64,000 nt of DNA from Jeotgalibaca ciconiae (lineage in GTDB: Bacteria > Bacillota > Bacilli > Lactobacillales > Aerococcaceae), in assembly GCF_003955755.1 (NCBI RefSeq), contig NZ_CP034465.1:1854001-1918000 (forward strand). The letters are read 5' to 3'. Positions 35,662 through 45,554 of the stretch are shown in pieces. The notes below the pieces were generated by a model, which saw nothing but the letters and a program-made list of their open reading frames with translations, was not told the origin of the DNA and made no database searches. The stretch's first letter is position 1. Each line of letters starts with the position of its first letter. A program made the translations under genes and the position numbers.

Positions 35662-35748
35662 CTGAACGGTGAAAGCGCATAACTTTTCTTTGTATTAACC
35701 TTTATAAAAAGGTAGAATGAGGGAAACAAGTGAAGGAGTGTGAAATCT

Positions 35749-36615
35749 ATGGTAAAAAGTTTGATGGATCGTTTGCCGCTTAATGATGGATACACGATTC
35801 CTGGAATTGGGTTTGGAACTTCAGGAATATCGGACCGAGATGCAGAAGAATTAGTTTTTAAAGCAATAATGCGCGGCTATCGTTTGATCGATACTGCAAG
35901 TTGGTACAAAAATGAAGAAGGCGTTGGTCGAGGAATTAATAAAGCGATTAATGCTGGAATTTCTCGTGAAGATATTTTTGTTGTTTCCAAAGCTTGGAAA
36001 GATGAGATGGGATACCAAGAAGCAACCGATGCTTTTGATCGAAGTTTCGATCGATTGGGATTGGATTATATTGATTTGTACCTGATTCATTGGCCGAGTT
36101 CTGAAGAAGGGAAAAATTTGGATACATGGAAAGCATTGGAAGATTTAGCTGATTCTGGAAGGGTTCGCAGTATCGGTGTTTCAAACTTTAATCGGGGTGA
36201 GCTGAATGAGTTGATTAAAGAAGGTAGAATTCGTCCGGCCGTCAATCAAATTCCGGTAAATCCGAGTAATATGAACGCAGACTTGGATGATTTTTGTTAC
36301 CGCAACAATATCGTTACGGTTGGTTACAGTCCGCTCGGTGCAGGCAAGGTGAACAAGAATAAACATTTAGCTGCTATTGGGAATAAATATGATAAGACTC
36401 CGGCTCAAATAGCTTTAAAATGGTGTGTTGATCGTGATGTTGTTCCCATTCCCAAAACAAGTCATGATGAACGGATGAAAGAGAATTTAGAAATTTTTGA
36501 TTTTGAGCTAACGGATGAAGACATCACTGTTTTAAATAATATAGACGAGAAGAAAGCAGTGGCGAAAGATAAAAGTGGAAATAATCAAAATAAACGCCAT
36601 GGTTCTCGCAGATAA
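35749..36615 (+). CDS. Aldo/keto reductase
   Basis: This 288-residue NADPH-dependent oxidoreductase has the AKR fold. The catalytic tetrad shows as DTASWYKNEEGVG (Asp, Tyr), VVSKAWKDE (Lys) and LYLIHWP (His). The cofactor-binding C-terminal block PIPKTSHDERMKENL is present. The ATG at 35749 fits GAAGGAG better than the GTG at 35740. The tail after residue 275 is short, charged and lysine-rich. The substrate is probably a small aldehyde or keto sugar, unproven. Confidence 0.9.
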   Translation: MVKSLMDRLPLNDGYTIPGIGFGTSGISDRDAEELVFKAIMRGYRLIDTASWYKNEEGVGRGINKAINAGISREDIFVVSKAWKDEMGYQEATDAFDRSFDRLGLDYIDLYLIHWPSSEEGKNLDTWKALEDLADSGRVRSIGVSNFNRGELNELIKEGRIRPAVNQIPVNPSNMNADLDDFCYRNNIVTVGYSPLGAGKVNKNKHLAAIGNKYDKTPAQIALKWCVDRDVVPIPKTSHDERMKENLEIFDFELTDEDITVLNNIDEKKAVAKDKSGNNQNKRHGSRR

Positions 36616-36639
36616 TAAAGGTTTATAAGAAAGGAATTG

Positions 36640-36675
36640 CGGTGCCAGTATATATTGCTGGTACCGTATTTTAAT
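36640..36675 (+). terminator. Intrinsic terminator after aldo/keto reductase
   Basis: CGGTGCCAG (36640-36648) pairs with CTGGTACCG (36658-36666), followed by a T-rich tract. Confidence 0.7.
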
Positions 36676-36811
36676 TAATCTTTTTTTCGAAGAAATCATG
36701 ATCAACAACTTTTTCTAAATGAAAGCTTTTAAACGATGAAGAAAGTGTAGTAGAATGTAGAAGACAAGGAATAGTTGCAAGATCATTTTAGAGATAAATG
36801 GAGGAATGAAC

Positions 36812-37813
36812 ATGCTTGGAATAGGAATAGTTGGTACCAGCAGTATTGCCCATGAATTTGCAAAAGCGTTAGTCATGTCAAAAGAATATCAAATAAAATC
36901 TGTTTATAGTCGTACTCTTTTTAAGGCAGAAAGTTTTGGAAATGTGTATGGGGCAGAATTGTTTTTCGATAATTTAGAAGAGTTCTTGTCCTGCAAGGAT
37001 TTTGATGTCGTCTATATTGCATCCCCAAACAGTCTTCATTTTTCTCAAACCATCGCTGCACTACATAAAGGTAAGCATGTAATTGTTGAAAAACCAGCAT
37101 TTTCAAACATGGTAGAATGGGAAGAAGCTTTTCAGTTAGCTGAAGAAAAAGGTTTGTTTTTATTTGAAGCAGCACGTCATATTCATGATTCTAATTTTCA
37201 AATTATCAAAAATGAGGTTGCTAAGCTAGAAGAAATTGATAGTGCCATTCTTCATTTCGGAAAGTATTCTTCCCGCTATGATCAGGTATTGGCAGGGGAG
37301 GAACCAAATATATTTTCCTTGCGTTTTTCAGGCGGCGCATTGATGGATTTAGGTGTTTATTTGATTTATGCAGCAATCAGCTGGTTTGGCGAACCGGAGT
37401 CAGGGGAGTATTTCCCTAAGAAAGTTCATACAGGCGTAGACGGAGCTGGAACCATCATTTTACACTATCCTTATTATGATGCGATTTTACATGTTTCTAA
37501 AATTTCCAATTTATTTGCGCAGTCTGAAGTGCACAGTGGGAAAAAGACCTTGTTGATGGATGGCGTAAGTGTGATTTCTTCCATCGAATTGCATGATGAC
37601 GCAAGTGAAAATGTACAGTTGGCAGTTCAACCACCGGAACACTTGATGCTGGATGAAGCAAGAGCATTTGCGGAAGTGATAAACCATCCGGAAAGTAAAG
37701 AAAATCAAGAAAAATATCAATCATGGAAAAAACTAAGTCACGACGTTTCTTACTGGATTGAAAAATTAAGAAAACAAGCAGGTATCTTTTTTGACGCAGA
37801 TACCGAAAAATAA
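36812..37813 (+). CDS. Gfo/Idh/MocA family oxidoreductase
   Basis: This 333-residue NAD(P)-dependent dehydrogenase has an N-terminal Rossmann fold (LGIGIVGTSSIAHEFAKAL). The family motif EKPA appears in HVIVEKPAFSN, where Lys is catalytic. The substrate domain follows with LRFSGGALMDLGVYLIYAA. The ATG at 36812 is 7 nt from GGAGG; the in-frame ATG at 36806 is too close to it. Related enzymes act on sugars or inositols. It is followed 18 nt later by a DEAD-box helicase gene, probably co-transcribed. A second family member lies at 61277. Confidence 0.85.
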   Translation: MLGIGIVGTSSIAHEFAKALVMSKEYQIKSVYSRTLFKAESFGNVYGAELFFDNLEEFLSCKDFDVVYIASPNSLHFSQTIAALHKGKHVIVEKPAFSNMVEWEEAFQLAEEKGLFLFEAARHIHDSNFQIIKNEVAKLEEIDSAILHFGKYSSRYDQVLAGEEPNIFSLRFSGGALMDLGVYLIYAAISWFGEPESGEYFPKKVHTGVDGAGTIILHYPYYDAILHVSKISNLFAQSEVHSGKKTLLMDGVSVISSIELHDDASENVQLAVQPPEHLMLDEARAFAEVINHPESKENQEKYQSWKKLSHDVSYWIEKLRKQAGIFFDADTEK

Positions 37814-37831
37814 AGGAGATGGTCATAAAAA

Positions 37832-39112
37832 ATGATGATCGAGAAAATGGACACAAACTTCCAACGCTATTGGAAAGGATTACGGTTTCAACTGCCTACG
37901 CCTATTCAAGAGTATGCATTTGAACCTTTGCGCGAAGGAAAAGATGTCGTAGGATTGTCTCCGACTGGAACAGGAAAAACTTTAGCTTATGCATTACCGT
38001 TATTAGAAAGAGTAGAAAAAGGTCAAGGGATTCAATTAATTGTTTTAACCCCGTCACAAGAGTTAGGAGTCCAAGTAGGCCGGGTGATTACCGAGTGGGC
38101 TTCCTTGCTTGATTTGAAGGTCCAAACCATTATCGGAGGAGCTAACGTAAAACGGCAAATTGAAAAATTAAAAGAAAAACCTGAAGTGATTGTGGGGACT
38201 CCTGGCAGGTTGATGGAACTCGCTTCCCAACGAAAGCTGAAGTTGCATCAAGTGAAAGCAGTTGTTTTAGATGAAGCCGATTATCTGTTGCATCAAGAAC
38301 ACTTGAGCACATTGCGAGAGTTAATAAAAAAAATGCCTGGACAACGACAGCTTGCCTTTTTCTCTGCAACAAGCAGCGAGGAAGTGCAAAATGTCAGCAG
38401 ATGGTTCAATACAGATCCGCTCTATCTGGATGCAGAAAAAGAAGGCAGAATGATGGACCAGACAGCGCATCGCTATATTCTTGCTGAAAACCGAAAACGA
38501 GCAGAAATGCTACGTCGGTTGGGTCATGTGAAAGATATGCAAGCTCTAGTGTTTGTAAACTCTGTTCAGGAATTAGACTATCTTGCCGAAAAAATGCACT
38601 TTGAAAAAGTTCCGGTTCGTGTAATGCATAGTGATTTCAGCACGAATCAACGGAAAAAATCTTTAGAGGAGTTCCGCAAAGGCAGCGCAACCTTCCTTTT
38701 AACAACGGACGTTACCGCTCGCGGAATGGATATCGAGGATTTACCCTATGTGATCAATTACGACTTACCACTGACACAGGAAGTTTACTTGCATCGTTCT
38801 GGTAGAACAGGACGTATGGGCAAAAAAGGAACGGTTCTTTCCTTAGTGAATGAACGTAGTTTACGAGATGTGAAAAAGTTTGTTCCAAAATCAGATGACT
38901 TTAAAGAGGTGTTCCTGTACGGAGGGAAAGTCGTTACGGAATTGCCTAAAAGTGAAGAGCAGCATGAGGAAGTAGTGAAAAGGTCACCAAGAGCAACAAC
39001 TAAAGAAGTAAAACCAAATTTTGTTGCGACTGAACCACAAAAAGAAGTGAAAAAAGCAAAAAAGAAAAACCGCACCCGCGATCAGAAAAATAAAGGTGCA
39101 AGAAAGAAATAA
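37832..39112 (+). CDS. DEAD-box RNA helicase
   Basis: This 426-residue ATP-dependent RNA helicase has the Q motif region (LPTPIQEYAF), Walker A SPTGTGKT, DEAD at 147-150, SAT motif FFSATS and the second RecA domain with VINYDLPLTQEVYLHRSGRTGR. The C-terminal 60 residues are rich in Lys and Arg (KKAKKKNRTRDQKNKGARKK), as expected for RNA binding. The size and tail are CshB/YfmL-like. It acts in ribosome assembly or RNA decay, often in the cold. The start is uncertain because GGAG is 13 nt away. Confidence 0.9.
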   Translation: MMIEKMDTNFQRYWKGLRFQLPTPIQEYAFEPLREGKDVVGLSPTGTGKTLAYALPLLERVEKGQGIQLIVLTPSQELGVQVGRVITEWASLLDLKVQTIIGGANVKRQIEKLKEKPEVIVGTPGRLMELASQRKLKLHQVKAVVLDEADYLLHQEHLSTLRELIKKMPGQRQLAFFSATSSEEVQNVSRWFNTDPLYLDAEKEGRMMDQTAHRYILAENRKRAEMLRRLGHVKDMQALVFVNSVQELDYLAEKMHFEKVPVRVMHSDFSTNQRKKSLEEFRKGSATFLLTTDVTARGMDIEDLPYVINYDLPLTQEVYLHRSGRTGRMGKKGTVLSLVNERSLRDVKKFVPKSDDFKEVFLYGGKVVTELPKSEEQHEEVVKRSPRATTKEVKPNFVATEPQKEVKKAKKKNRTRDQKNKGARKK

Positions 39113-39129
39113 AACTATAAATTTTTGAA

Positions 39130-39159
39130 AGGTCGGGAGAATATTCCTGGCCTTTTTTG
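39130..39159 (+). terminator. Intrinsic terminator after the helicase gene
   Basis: AGGTCGGGA (39130-39138) pairs with TTCCTGGCCT, with two wobbles, followed by TTTTTT. A copy of the 158/208-bp repeat element begins just after the T-run. Confidence 0.75.
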
Positions 39160-39317
39160 TAGACTAGGGGATTATAAGTTCAGCCATCAATGTTTAGCTC
39201 CCAAGTCCTGACCTAATGAAAAAAAGATAAATTTGCCCCATTGCGCGCTTCGCTGCTCATTCAGGGTCAAATTTCCTATTTTTTCATAGGCCAAGGCGGA
39301 CTTGTCCGCTTTTCTTA
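39160..39317 (+). repeat. Terminator-associated palindromic element, copy A (short form)
   Basis: A 158-bp element starting TAGACTAGGGGATTATAAG and ending with the hairpin GCGGAC-TT-GTCCGC plus TTTTCTTA. Inside, the left arm (about 39203-39239) and right arm (39264-39303) are nearly reverse complements. This copy has a few private substitutions, so it may be older than copy B. No open frame fits. Confidence 0.85.
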
Positions 39318-39526
39318 TAGACTAGGGGATTATAAGTTCAGCCATCAATGTCTAGCTCCCAAGTCCTGACCTAGTGAAAAAAAGATAAATTTGCCCCATT
39401 GCGCGCTTCGCTGCTCGCTAACGCATATCATTCGACTAACACGCTGAAGCGTGAAGTCTCCTGACAATTCAGGGTCAAATTTCCTATTTTTTCATAGGTC
39501 AAGGCGGACTTGTCCGCTTTTCTTAT
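39318..39526 (+). repeat. Terminator-associated palindromic element, copy B (long form)
   Basis: The same element with about 50 extra bases at the apex, including the palindrome CACGCTGAAGCGTG. It begins directly after the terminal hairpin and T-rich tail of copy A, in the same orientation. Confidence 0.85.
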
Positions 39527-39728
39527 AGAGTAGAATTCTATAAGCTATGAATGTTTAGCAGTCCAAGCCTGTCTCTCAGGAATGCGCAGTATAAAATCGC
39601 TAAGTGTAAGCAGGAAATCTTCAAACACATGGAGCTATTTCCGTAATCCCATCCAGTGAGCAGTAAGGTCGGTCCTCACTCGATGAGATAAATACCGATT
39701 CTCGTCTAGTGGAGACTTGAGCAGGACC

Positions 39729-39763
39729 CACTGGATGTGATTCACTGTTATTCTCTTCCAGTG
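39729..39763. repeat. Palindromic intergenic repeat, copy 2
   Basis: A 35-nt palindrome beginning CACTGGATGTGATT and ending CTTCCAGTG, matching the 35-nt core at 4666-4700 at most positions. Degenerate half-sites (CATCCAGTGAG near 39652, CGTCTAGTGGAG near 39703, TACTAGACGAAATC near 39780) surround it. The stretch 39527-39934 holds these repeats and I see no gene in it. Confidence 0.5.
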
Positions 39764-39934
39764 AACGCTAGAAAGATTCCTACTAGACGAAATCATGCAG
39801 AAAAACCATAAAACGCGTCGCATTAATAATTCGGCGCATTTTACTAGGATAGTATAAGGATTGCTCTCCAAGCAAAATTCCTTGTTTTCCACAGGGCAAG
39901 GCTAACTTAGCCACATTTTTTGTCTACAGGATTG

Positions 39935-39987
39935 TTGACGAATCAACTGATAAAACGTATACTAATAAAAAATTAGTAAATATTTAC
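39935..39987 (+). promoter_or_regulatory. galR promoter with candidate GalR operator
   Basis: TTGACG (39935-39940), a 17-nt spacer and TATACT (39958-39963). The 12-bp palindrome GTAAATATTTAC (39976-39987) lies just past the expected start point. The word AAAAATTAGTAAA before it recurs in front of galK (43841-43853), which suggests one regulator for both. Confidence 0.55.
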
Positions 39988-39991
39988 CTAG

Positions 39992-40993
<1,002 letters not shown>

Positions 40994-41061
40994 TCAATAT
41001 CATTTATTGGAAAAAGTGCAGCAGATTCTCAACGAATTTATTAAATAAATCTAGATTAAAA

Positions 41062-41104
41062 AAATCCTCCTACTCACTTTAAAAAGCGAGTAAGAGGATT
41101 TTTC
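41062..41104. terminator. Bidirectional terminator between galR and galT
   Basis: AATCCTC and TACTC arms pair with GAGTA and GAGGATT, with T-runs on both strands. It serves both convergent transcripts. Confidence 0.8.
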
Positions 41105-41110
41105 TATATG

Positions 41111-42607
41111 CTATAGCACGCTAATGAATCTTTTGAATGCAGCTAAACCTTCATCTGTTAGCTTGTATACGCCAGCGTCTTCTAATACACGCTGGAAAAC
41201 GTGTCCGACAGCTGTTTCTACAGTTTCTTTAACGGTTTCTTTTGTAATTGTATTTGATTCCGCAACTTTTCTAGCCCATGTTAAATGCATTGGTTGGATT
41301 GAGTTCTCTTCGCCGAGTAAATATTTTTCAACTTCTTCAAGTTCTTCTTTCAATCGTGGCGGTAAAATCGCCAGACCCATTACCTCTATTAATCCGATGT
41401 TTTCTTTCTTAATATGTTGCACATCTGCATGCGGATGGAACAACCCATCTGGATGTTCTTCTGTTGTACGATTATTTCGCAACACTAGATCACATACGAA
41501 CGCCTCTCCATCTCGACGAGCAATGGGGGTGATCGTATTATGGGGAATATTTTTTGTAAAAGCTAAAATATCCGCATCAGGATCACTATACCCGCGCCAT
41601 TTTTCCAAAATATATACGGCCGCTCTCTCTAGGGCAGTTTTGTCATTGGCTGTCATGCGAATAACGGATAAAGGCCAATTCACAATGCCAAAATCCACAC
41701 CAGAAAACTCATCTAAAACAAATGTGTCGATAAGAGGGGCTTTGTCCATAGGGAAGCTATAATTGCCTCCTTGGTAATGATCATGGGATAAAATCGAACC
41801 ACCAACAATTGGTAAATCAGCATTTGATCCAACAAAATAATGAGGAAACTGTTCCACAATCGAAAAAAGATTTTCAAAAGTTCTTCCGTTAATCTTCATT
41901 GGGCGATGTTCTTCTGATAAGAAAATACAATGCTCTTGATAGTACGCATATGGTGAATATTGCAATCCCCAAGTTTCATTATTCAACGGAAAACGTACAA
42001 TTCGATGATTTGAACGTGCAGGATGTTGTAAATGACCAGCATAGCCTTCATTTTCTAAACAGAGTTGGCATTTTGGATAGCTGGAAGCTGCACTTGTTTT
42101 GGCTGCGGCGATTGCCTTTGGATCTTTTTCCGGCTTGGAAAGGTTAATTGTCAATTCCAAGGTTCCATACGGAGATGAAGAGTTAAATTCAATGTTTTTA
42201 GCAATCGCTTCTGTTTGAATATAATCATTATCTTTACTTAACTCGTAAAAATACTGTGTCGCATATTCTGGCCCAACGCCAGTATAATGCTGCCAAAAAG
42301 TTTGATTTAATATAGAAGTATCAGGCGTGAATAAAGACATCAATTTTGCACTAAATATTTCTTTTTCCGTCTGATTGTCTTCTATAATATCATTGCTCGT
42401 AGCATATTCGATAAATACAGGCAATAGTTTTTTTGCTTCAGATAGAAGGGCAGGCTCACTCGAAGTGATTGATGTATCAAACTCGTTCATATTCAAAAGC
42501 GCTAATAACTGATTTTGCTTCAGAATTCGATCAAGTGGATGCACATACCCTTTTTGTATCGCAATTTCCAAAAAATCATGAATCGCTTGATCAATTGTTA
42601 TTTTCAT
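41111..42607 (-). CDS. galT: UDP-glucose--hexose-1-phosphate uridylyltransferase
   Basis: This 498-residue enzyme of the Leloir pathway exchanges UMP between UDP-glucose and galactose-1-phosphate. It is the longer Gram-positive GalT type. Recognisable blocks include YPKCQLCLENEGYAGHLQHP, the active-site-like SHDHYQGGNYSFPM and HPHADVQHIKKENIGLIEVM. The start overlaps the galK stop by 4 nt (ATGA), so translation is coupled. The epimerase galE is not in the window. Confidence 0.92.
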   Translation of the reverse strand: MKITIDQAIHDFLEIAIQKGYVHPLDRILKQNQLLALLNMNEFDTSITSSEPALLSEAKKLLPVFIEYATSNDIIEDNQTEKEIFSAKLMSLFTPDTSILNQTFWQHYTGVGPEYATQYFYELSKDNDYIQTEAIAKNIEFNSSSPYGTLELTINLSKPEKDPKAIAAAKTSAASSYPKCQLCLENEGYAGHLQHPARSNHRIVRFPLNNETWGLQYSPYAYYQEHCIFLSEEHRPMKINGRTFENLFSIVEQFPHYFVGSNADLPIVGGSILSHDHYQGGNYSFPMDKAPLIDTFVLDEFSGVDFGIVNWPLSVIRMTANDKTALERAAVYILEKWRGYSDPDADILAFTKNIPHNTITPIARRDGEAFVCDLVLRNNRTTEEHPDGLFHPHADVQHIKKENIGLIEVMGLAILPPRLKEELEEVEKYLLGEENSIQPMHLTWARKVAESNTITKETVKETVETAVGHVFQRVLEDAGVYKLTDEGLAAFKRFISVL

Positions 42608-43770
42608 AATTCAGTAGCACCGTCCCCAATTTCAGCAATATAAAATTCAGCTGGATAACCAATAGCAGCTTCATATTTTTCTCCAACAGATGCAATAAAT
42701 TCATCTGTATGTGTTTGTTCAACAATTGCAATCGCGCATCCACCAAAGCCAGCCCCCGTCATGCGAGCACCTAAAAGACCCTCTTGCTCCCAAGCTGCTT
42801 CAACCAATGTATCTAATTCCGTTCCAGTCACTTCGTAATCGTCACGCAAAGAAATGTGTGAGTCATTCAATAATTTTCCAAATGCTTGTAAATCGCCAGC
42901 TTTCAATTTGTCAGCAGCAATTAAAGTACGTTGATTCTCTGTTACAGCATGTCGAGCTCGTCTTACTAATGTATCAGAAGAAAGAACATTTTTATGTTTC
43001 TCAAAAGTCTCCTCATCCAATTCGCCTAATGAACTGATGTCGACAACCGTTTGTAATTCAGCCAAAGCTTGCTGGCATTCCTCTAAACGTTCGTTATATT
43101 TTGAATCCACTAATTCGCGGCGTTTTTTCGTATTCATAATTACAATGACATACTGATCCAACTTAACCGGGATTTTTTCGTATTTTAATGTATTTGTATC
43201 CAGCAAGAGGGCATAGTCCTTTTCGCCGATTCCCACAGCAAACTGATCCATGATACCTGAATTTAAGCCAAAAAATTCATTTTCCACTCTTTTTCCAGTT
43301 TTTACTAAATCTAAGCGGTCCAGCTTTAAATCAGCCATAGTTTCGAAAATAATACCCGCTAATAATTCAAGTGAAGCCGAGGAAGAAAGACCAGAAGCGT
43401 TTGGAATATTTCCTTCGATTAGAATATCCAGTCCTTCTTCGATTTTATGGCCATCTTCTTTTAAATATTTCGCCATACCTTTGACATAATTTGCCCAAGA
43501 ATCTTCTTTACGAAAAGCCAAATCATCTAACTGGAAGGTGATTACTCCTGTTTCCGGAAAGTTTTCGGAAAATAAACGTACGCTCCCTGTATTGTTTTTT
43601 GCGACAACTGCATAAGTTCCTAATGTAATAGGGCAAGGAAAGACATGACCGCCATTATAATCTGTATGTTCGCCAATTAGGTTGATTCTCCCCGGCGAAA
43701 AAAATGAATGAGTTGCAGTTGTTTGAAAATGACCTTGAAATGCTTCTTTTAAATTTTTTAATTGTTCCAT
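42604..43770 (-). CDS. galK: Galactokinase
   Basis: This 388-residue GHMP kinase makes galactose-1-phosphate. The galactokinase signature GRINLIGEHTDYNGG is near residue 28, the ATP-binding GHMP motif shows as NASGLSSSASLE, and the third motif as GARMTGAGFGGCAIA. The ATG at 43770 follows GGAG by 8 nt; a GTG at 43779 is less likely. It is the first gene of galKT, under the promoter and cre-like site at 43803-43853. Confidence 0.94.
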   Translation of the reverse strand: MEQLKNLKEAFQGHFQTTATHSFFSPGRINLIGEHTDYNGGHVFPCPITLGTYAVVAKNNTGSVRLFSENFPETGVITFQLDDLAFRKEDSWANYVKGMAKYLKEDGHKIEEGLDILIEGNIPNASGLSSSASLELLAGIIFETMADLKLDRLDLVKTGKRVENEFFGLNSGIMDQFAVGIGEKDYALLLDTNTLKYEKIPVKLDQYVIVIMNTKKRRELVDSKYNERLEECQQALAELQTVVDISSLGELDEETFEKHKNVLSSDTLVRRARHAVTENQRTLIAADKLKAGDLQAFGKLLNDSHISLRDDYEVTGTELDTLVEAAWEQEGLLGARMTGAGFGGCAIAIVEQTHTDEFIASVGEKYEAAIGYPAEFYIAEIGDGATEL

Positions 43771-43802
43771 AATTAACACTCCTCTTCTTTATTTTCTTCT
43801 AT

Positions 43803-43853
43803 TGTAAGCGTTGTAAAGGAAAAACACAATAGTTAAGTAAAAAAATTAGTAAA
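43803..43853 (-). promoter_or_regulatory. galK promoter with cre-like site and candidate GalR site
   Basis: On the minus strand TTGTGT, 17 nt and TACAAT form a promoter. On the plus strand TGTAAGCGTTGTAA (43803-43816) matches the cre consensus at 13 of 14 positions and overlaps the -10. AAAAATTAGTAAA (43841-43853) is shared with the galR upstream region. Confidence 0.55.
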
Positions 43854-43895
43854 AAATTAACTTAGTGTTTTTATCCCTAAAAAAAGGAAGTAACT

Positions 43896-43924
43896 TTGAC
43901 AAAGGAGGGTGTTTAGTGTAAAGT
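43896..43924 (+). promoter_or_regulatory. guaC promoter
   Basis: A perfect TTGACA (43896-43901), a 17-nt spacer and TAAAGT (43919-43924). Confidence 0.7.
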
Positions 43925-43930
43925 ACTACA

Positions 43931-44030
43931 GGGACAGGACATTGAATAGCTAAACTACTTCAATCGTTCGGGTTCTGATATCTGTGTAAAGCCATCACTG
44001 GTGGTGCACTAACAGAAAGGAATTTATAAA
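43931..44030 (+). promoter_or_regulatory. Structured 5' leader of guaC
   Basis: A leader of about 100 nt. ATTGAA (43941-43946) pairs with TTCAAT (43959-43964), and flanking CAGGAC and GTTCGGGTTCTG can extend it. GCCATCACTGGTGGTGC (about 43992-44008) forms a second stem. No T-run follows either stem. It does not match the purine riboswitch pattern as I know it. Confidence 0.35.
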
Positions 44031-45065
44031 ATGAAAATATTTGATTATGAAGACGTACAACTGATACCCAATAAGAGTATCGTGCAAAGTCGTTCAGAAT
44101 GCGACACCTCTGTGGAGTTAGGTGGACGCACTTTTAAGATGCCTGTGGTTCCTGCTAACATGCAGACAATTCTCGATGAAGAGCTAGCTGAAAAACTAGC
44201 TGAAAATGGATACTTCTATATTATGCATCGTTTCGACGAAGCAGCACGTATACCATTCATCGAAAAAATGCATGGAAAAGGATTATTCGCGTCAATCAGT
44301 TTAGGTATTAAAGATGCTGAGTTTGGATTTGTAGAAGAATTGGTTGAAAAAGACTTAATTCCGGAATACATAACCATTGATGTGGCACATGGTCATTCAG
44401 ATCAAGTAATCAAAATGATTAAACATGTGAAAAAAATCATGCCATCTACTTTCCTGATTGCTGGAAATGTTGGTACTCCAGAAGGCGTTCGTGAATTAGA
44501 AAATGCTGGTGCAGATGCAACGAAAGTTGGAATTGGACCAGGTAAAGTATGTACAACAAAAATTAAAACAGGCTTTGGTACAGGCGGCTGGCAATTAGCA
44601 GCAGTTAACTGGTGTTCAAAAGCAGCACGTAAACCAATCATTGCAGACGGTGGTATCCGAACAAATGGAGATATTGCGAAATCAATCCGTTTTGGTGCAA
44701 CTATGGTGATGATCGGCTCACTTTTTGCAGGTCACACCGAATCGCCTGGTGAAGTAAAAGAAATTAATGGTCAATTATTCAAAGAATATTTCGGAAGTGC
44801 TTCTGAATATCAAAAAGGACAACGTAAGAATGTGGAAGGTAAGAAAATCCTTACACCATTCCGCGGTACAATTGTTGATACACTTCAAGAAATGCATGAA
44901 GATTTACAATCTTCCATTTCATATGCTGGTGGGAAAGACATTGCAGGTATCCGTAAATGTGACTATGTATTAGTTAAAAATTCCATTTATAACGGAGACA
45001 GCTCCAATCAAGCAATCATCGAAGCAGGCAGAACCTCTTACGGTGAAGGCGACACAATTTTATAA
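44031..45065 (+). CDS. guaC: GMP reductase
   Basis: This 344-residue NADPH-dependent enzyme converts GMP to IMP with release of ammonia, in purine salvage. The catalytic Cys174 lies in [17 protein letters not shown]. The nucleotide-binding [19 protein letters not shown] and the late SSISYAGGK segment are typical of the Firmicutes GuaC2 type. It has about 18 more residues at the C-terminus ([20 protein letters not shown]) than the S. aureus enzyme. It is monocistronic with a strong promoter and a long leader. AAAGGAA precedes the ATG. Confidence 0.94.
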   Translation: MKIFDYEDVQLIPNKSIVQSRSECDTSVELGGRTFKMPVVPANMQTILDEELAEKLAENGYFYIMHRFDEAARIPFIEKMHGKGLFASISLGIKDAEFGFVEELVEKDLIPEYITIDVAHGHSDQVIKMIKHVKKIMPSTFLIAGNVGTPEGVRELENAGADATKVGIGPGKVCTTKIKTGFGTGGWQLAAVNWCSKAARKPIIADGGIRTNGDIAKSIRFGATMVMIGSLFAGHTESPGEVKEINGQLFKEYFGSASEYQKGQRKNVEGKKILTPFRGTIVDTLQEMHEDLQSSISYAGGKDIAGIRKCDYVLVKNSIYNGDSSNQAIIEAGRTSYGEGDTIL

Positions 45066-45080
45066 AAATGAAAAACGTGA

Positions 45081-45112
45081 AAAAGCCAAAATGAAAATTT
45101 TGGCTTTTTATC
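45081..45112 (+). terminator. Intrinsic terminator after guaC
   Basis: AAAAGCCAAAAT and ATTTTGGCTTTT arms, with a T-rich tail. Confidence 0.85.
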
Positions 45113-45196
45113 TACTCTTATAAAAGTTCTATAATTTATGGTGTTGGTGAATCAAATCGATTCATCAGCACCTTTTAATATGGAAGAAGGGAACTG

Positions 45197-45295
45197 CTTA
45201 TCAGGGGAAACAGGAAATTTTATCCCCCTCTTTCCTTGATAAATGATAGTTATCAAGGAAAGAGGAGTATAAAAAAGAAGACTTTACCTGACAAA
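45197..45295. repeat. Hairpin array, locus 2 (52-bp period)
   Basis: A half unit (45197-45210), 19 nt, a full 33-nt palindrome (45230-45262, arms CTTTCCTTGATAA and TTATCAAGGAAAG), 19 nt, then a half unit (45282-45295). Read as hairpins, there are two stems with 19-nt loops. The rest of 45113-45451 is AT-rich, and I see no gene in it. Confidence 0.75.
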
Positions 45296-45451
45296 TGCGT
45301 TCGACTAAATACTGCTTTTCTTAAGGATGTTTTTTGAGAAAATATAAAATGTAAACTAATAAAACAAGTCAATATAAAACAAAAACCCCCTTAATCATTG
45401 TTACTGCAACCTAATCATTATCTAAATATTTCCAATCCGCAAAGTCTACCT

Positions 45452-45516
45452 TTGACAAATGAAACCGCAACCATTAAGATATATATGAACTGGTAATGAC
45501 AAGTAGTGACAAGTAG
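45452..45516 (+). promoter_or_regulatory. Promoter and candidate operators of the amino-sugar operon
   Basis: A perfect TTGACA (45452-45457), a 17-nt spacer and TAAGAT (45475-45480). Over the start region lies TGACAAGTAG twice in tandem (45497-45516), preceded by ACTGGTAA. This resembles the TGGTATAGACAAGT-type sites of HutC/NagR GntR repressors. CAAGTCA at 45521 adds a further half-site. Confidence 0.55.
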
Positions 45517-45554
45517 AAAACAAGTCATTCTTATACAGAAAAGAGGTGAAGGGA

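Noticed and set aside
43931-44030. Purine riboswitch before guaC
   Set aside because: The conserved three-way-junction core and paired loops are not visible, and no expression platform with a terminator follows.
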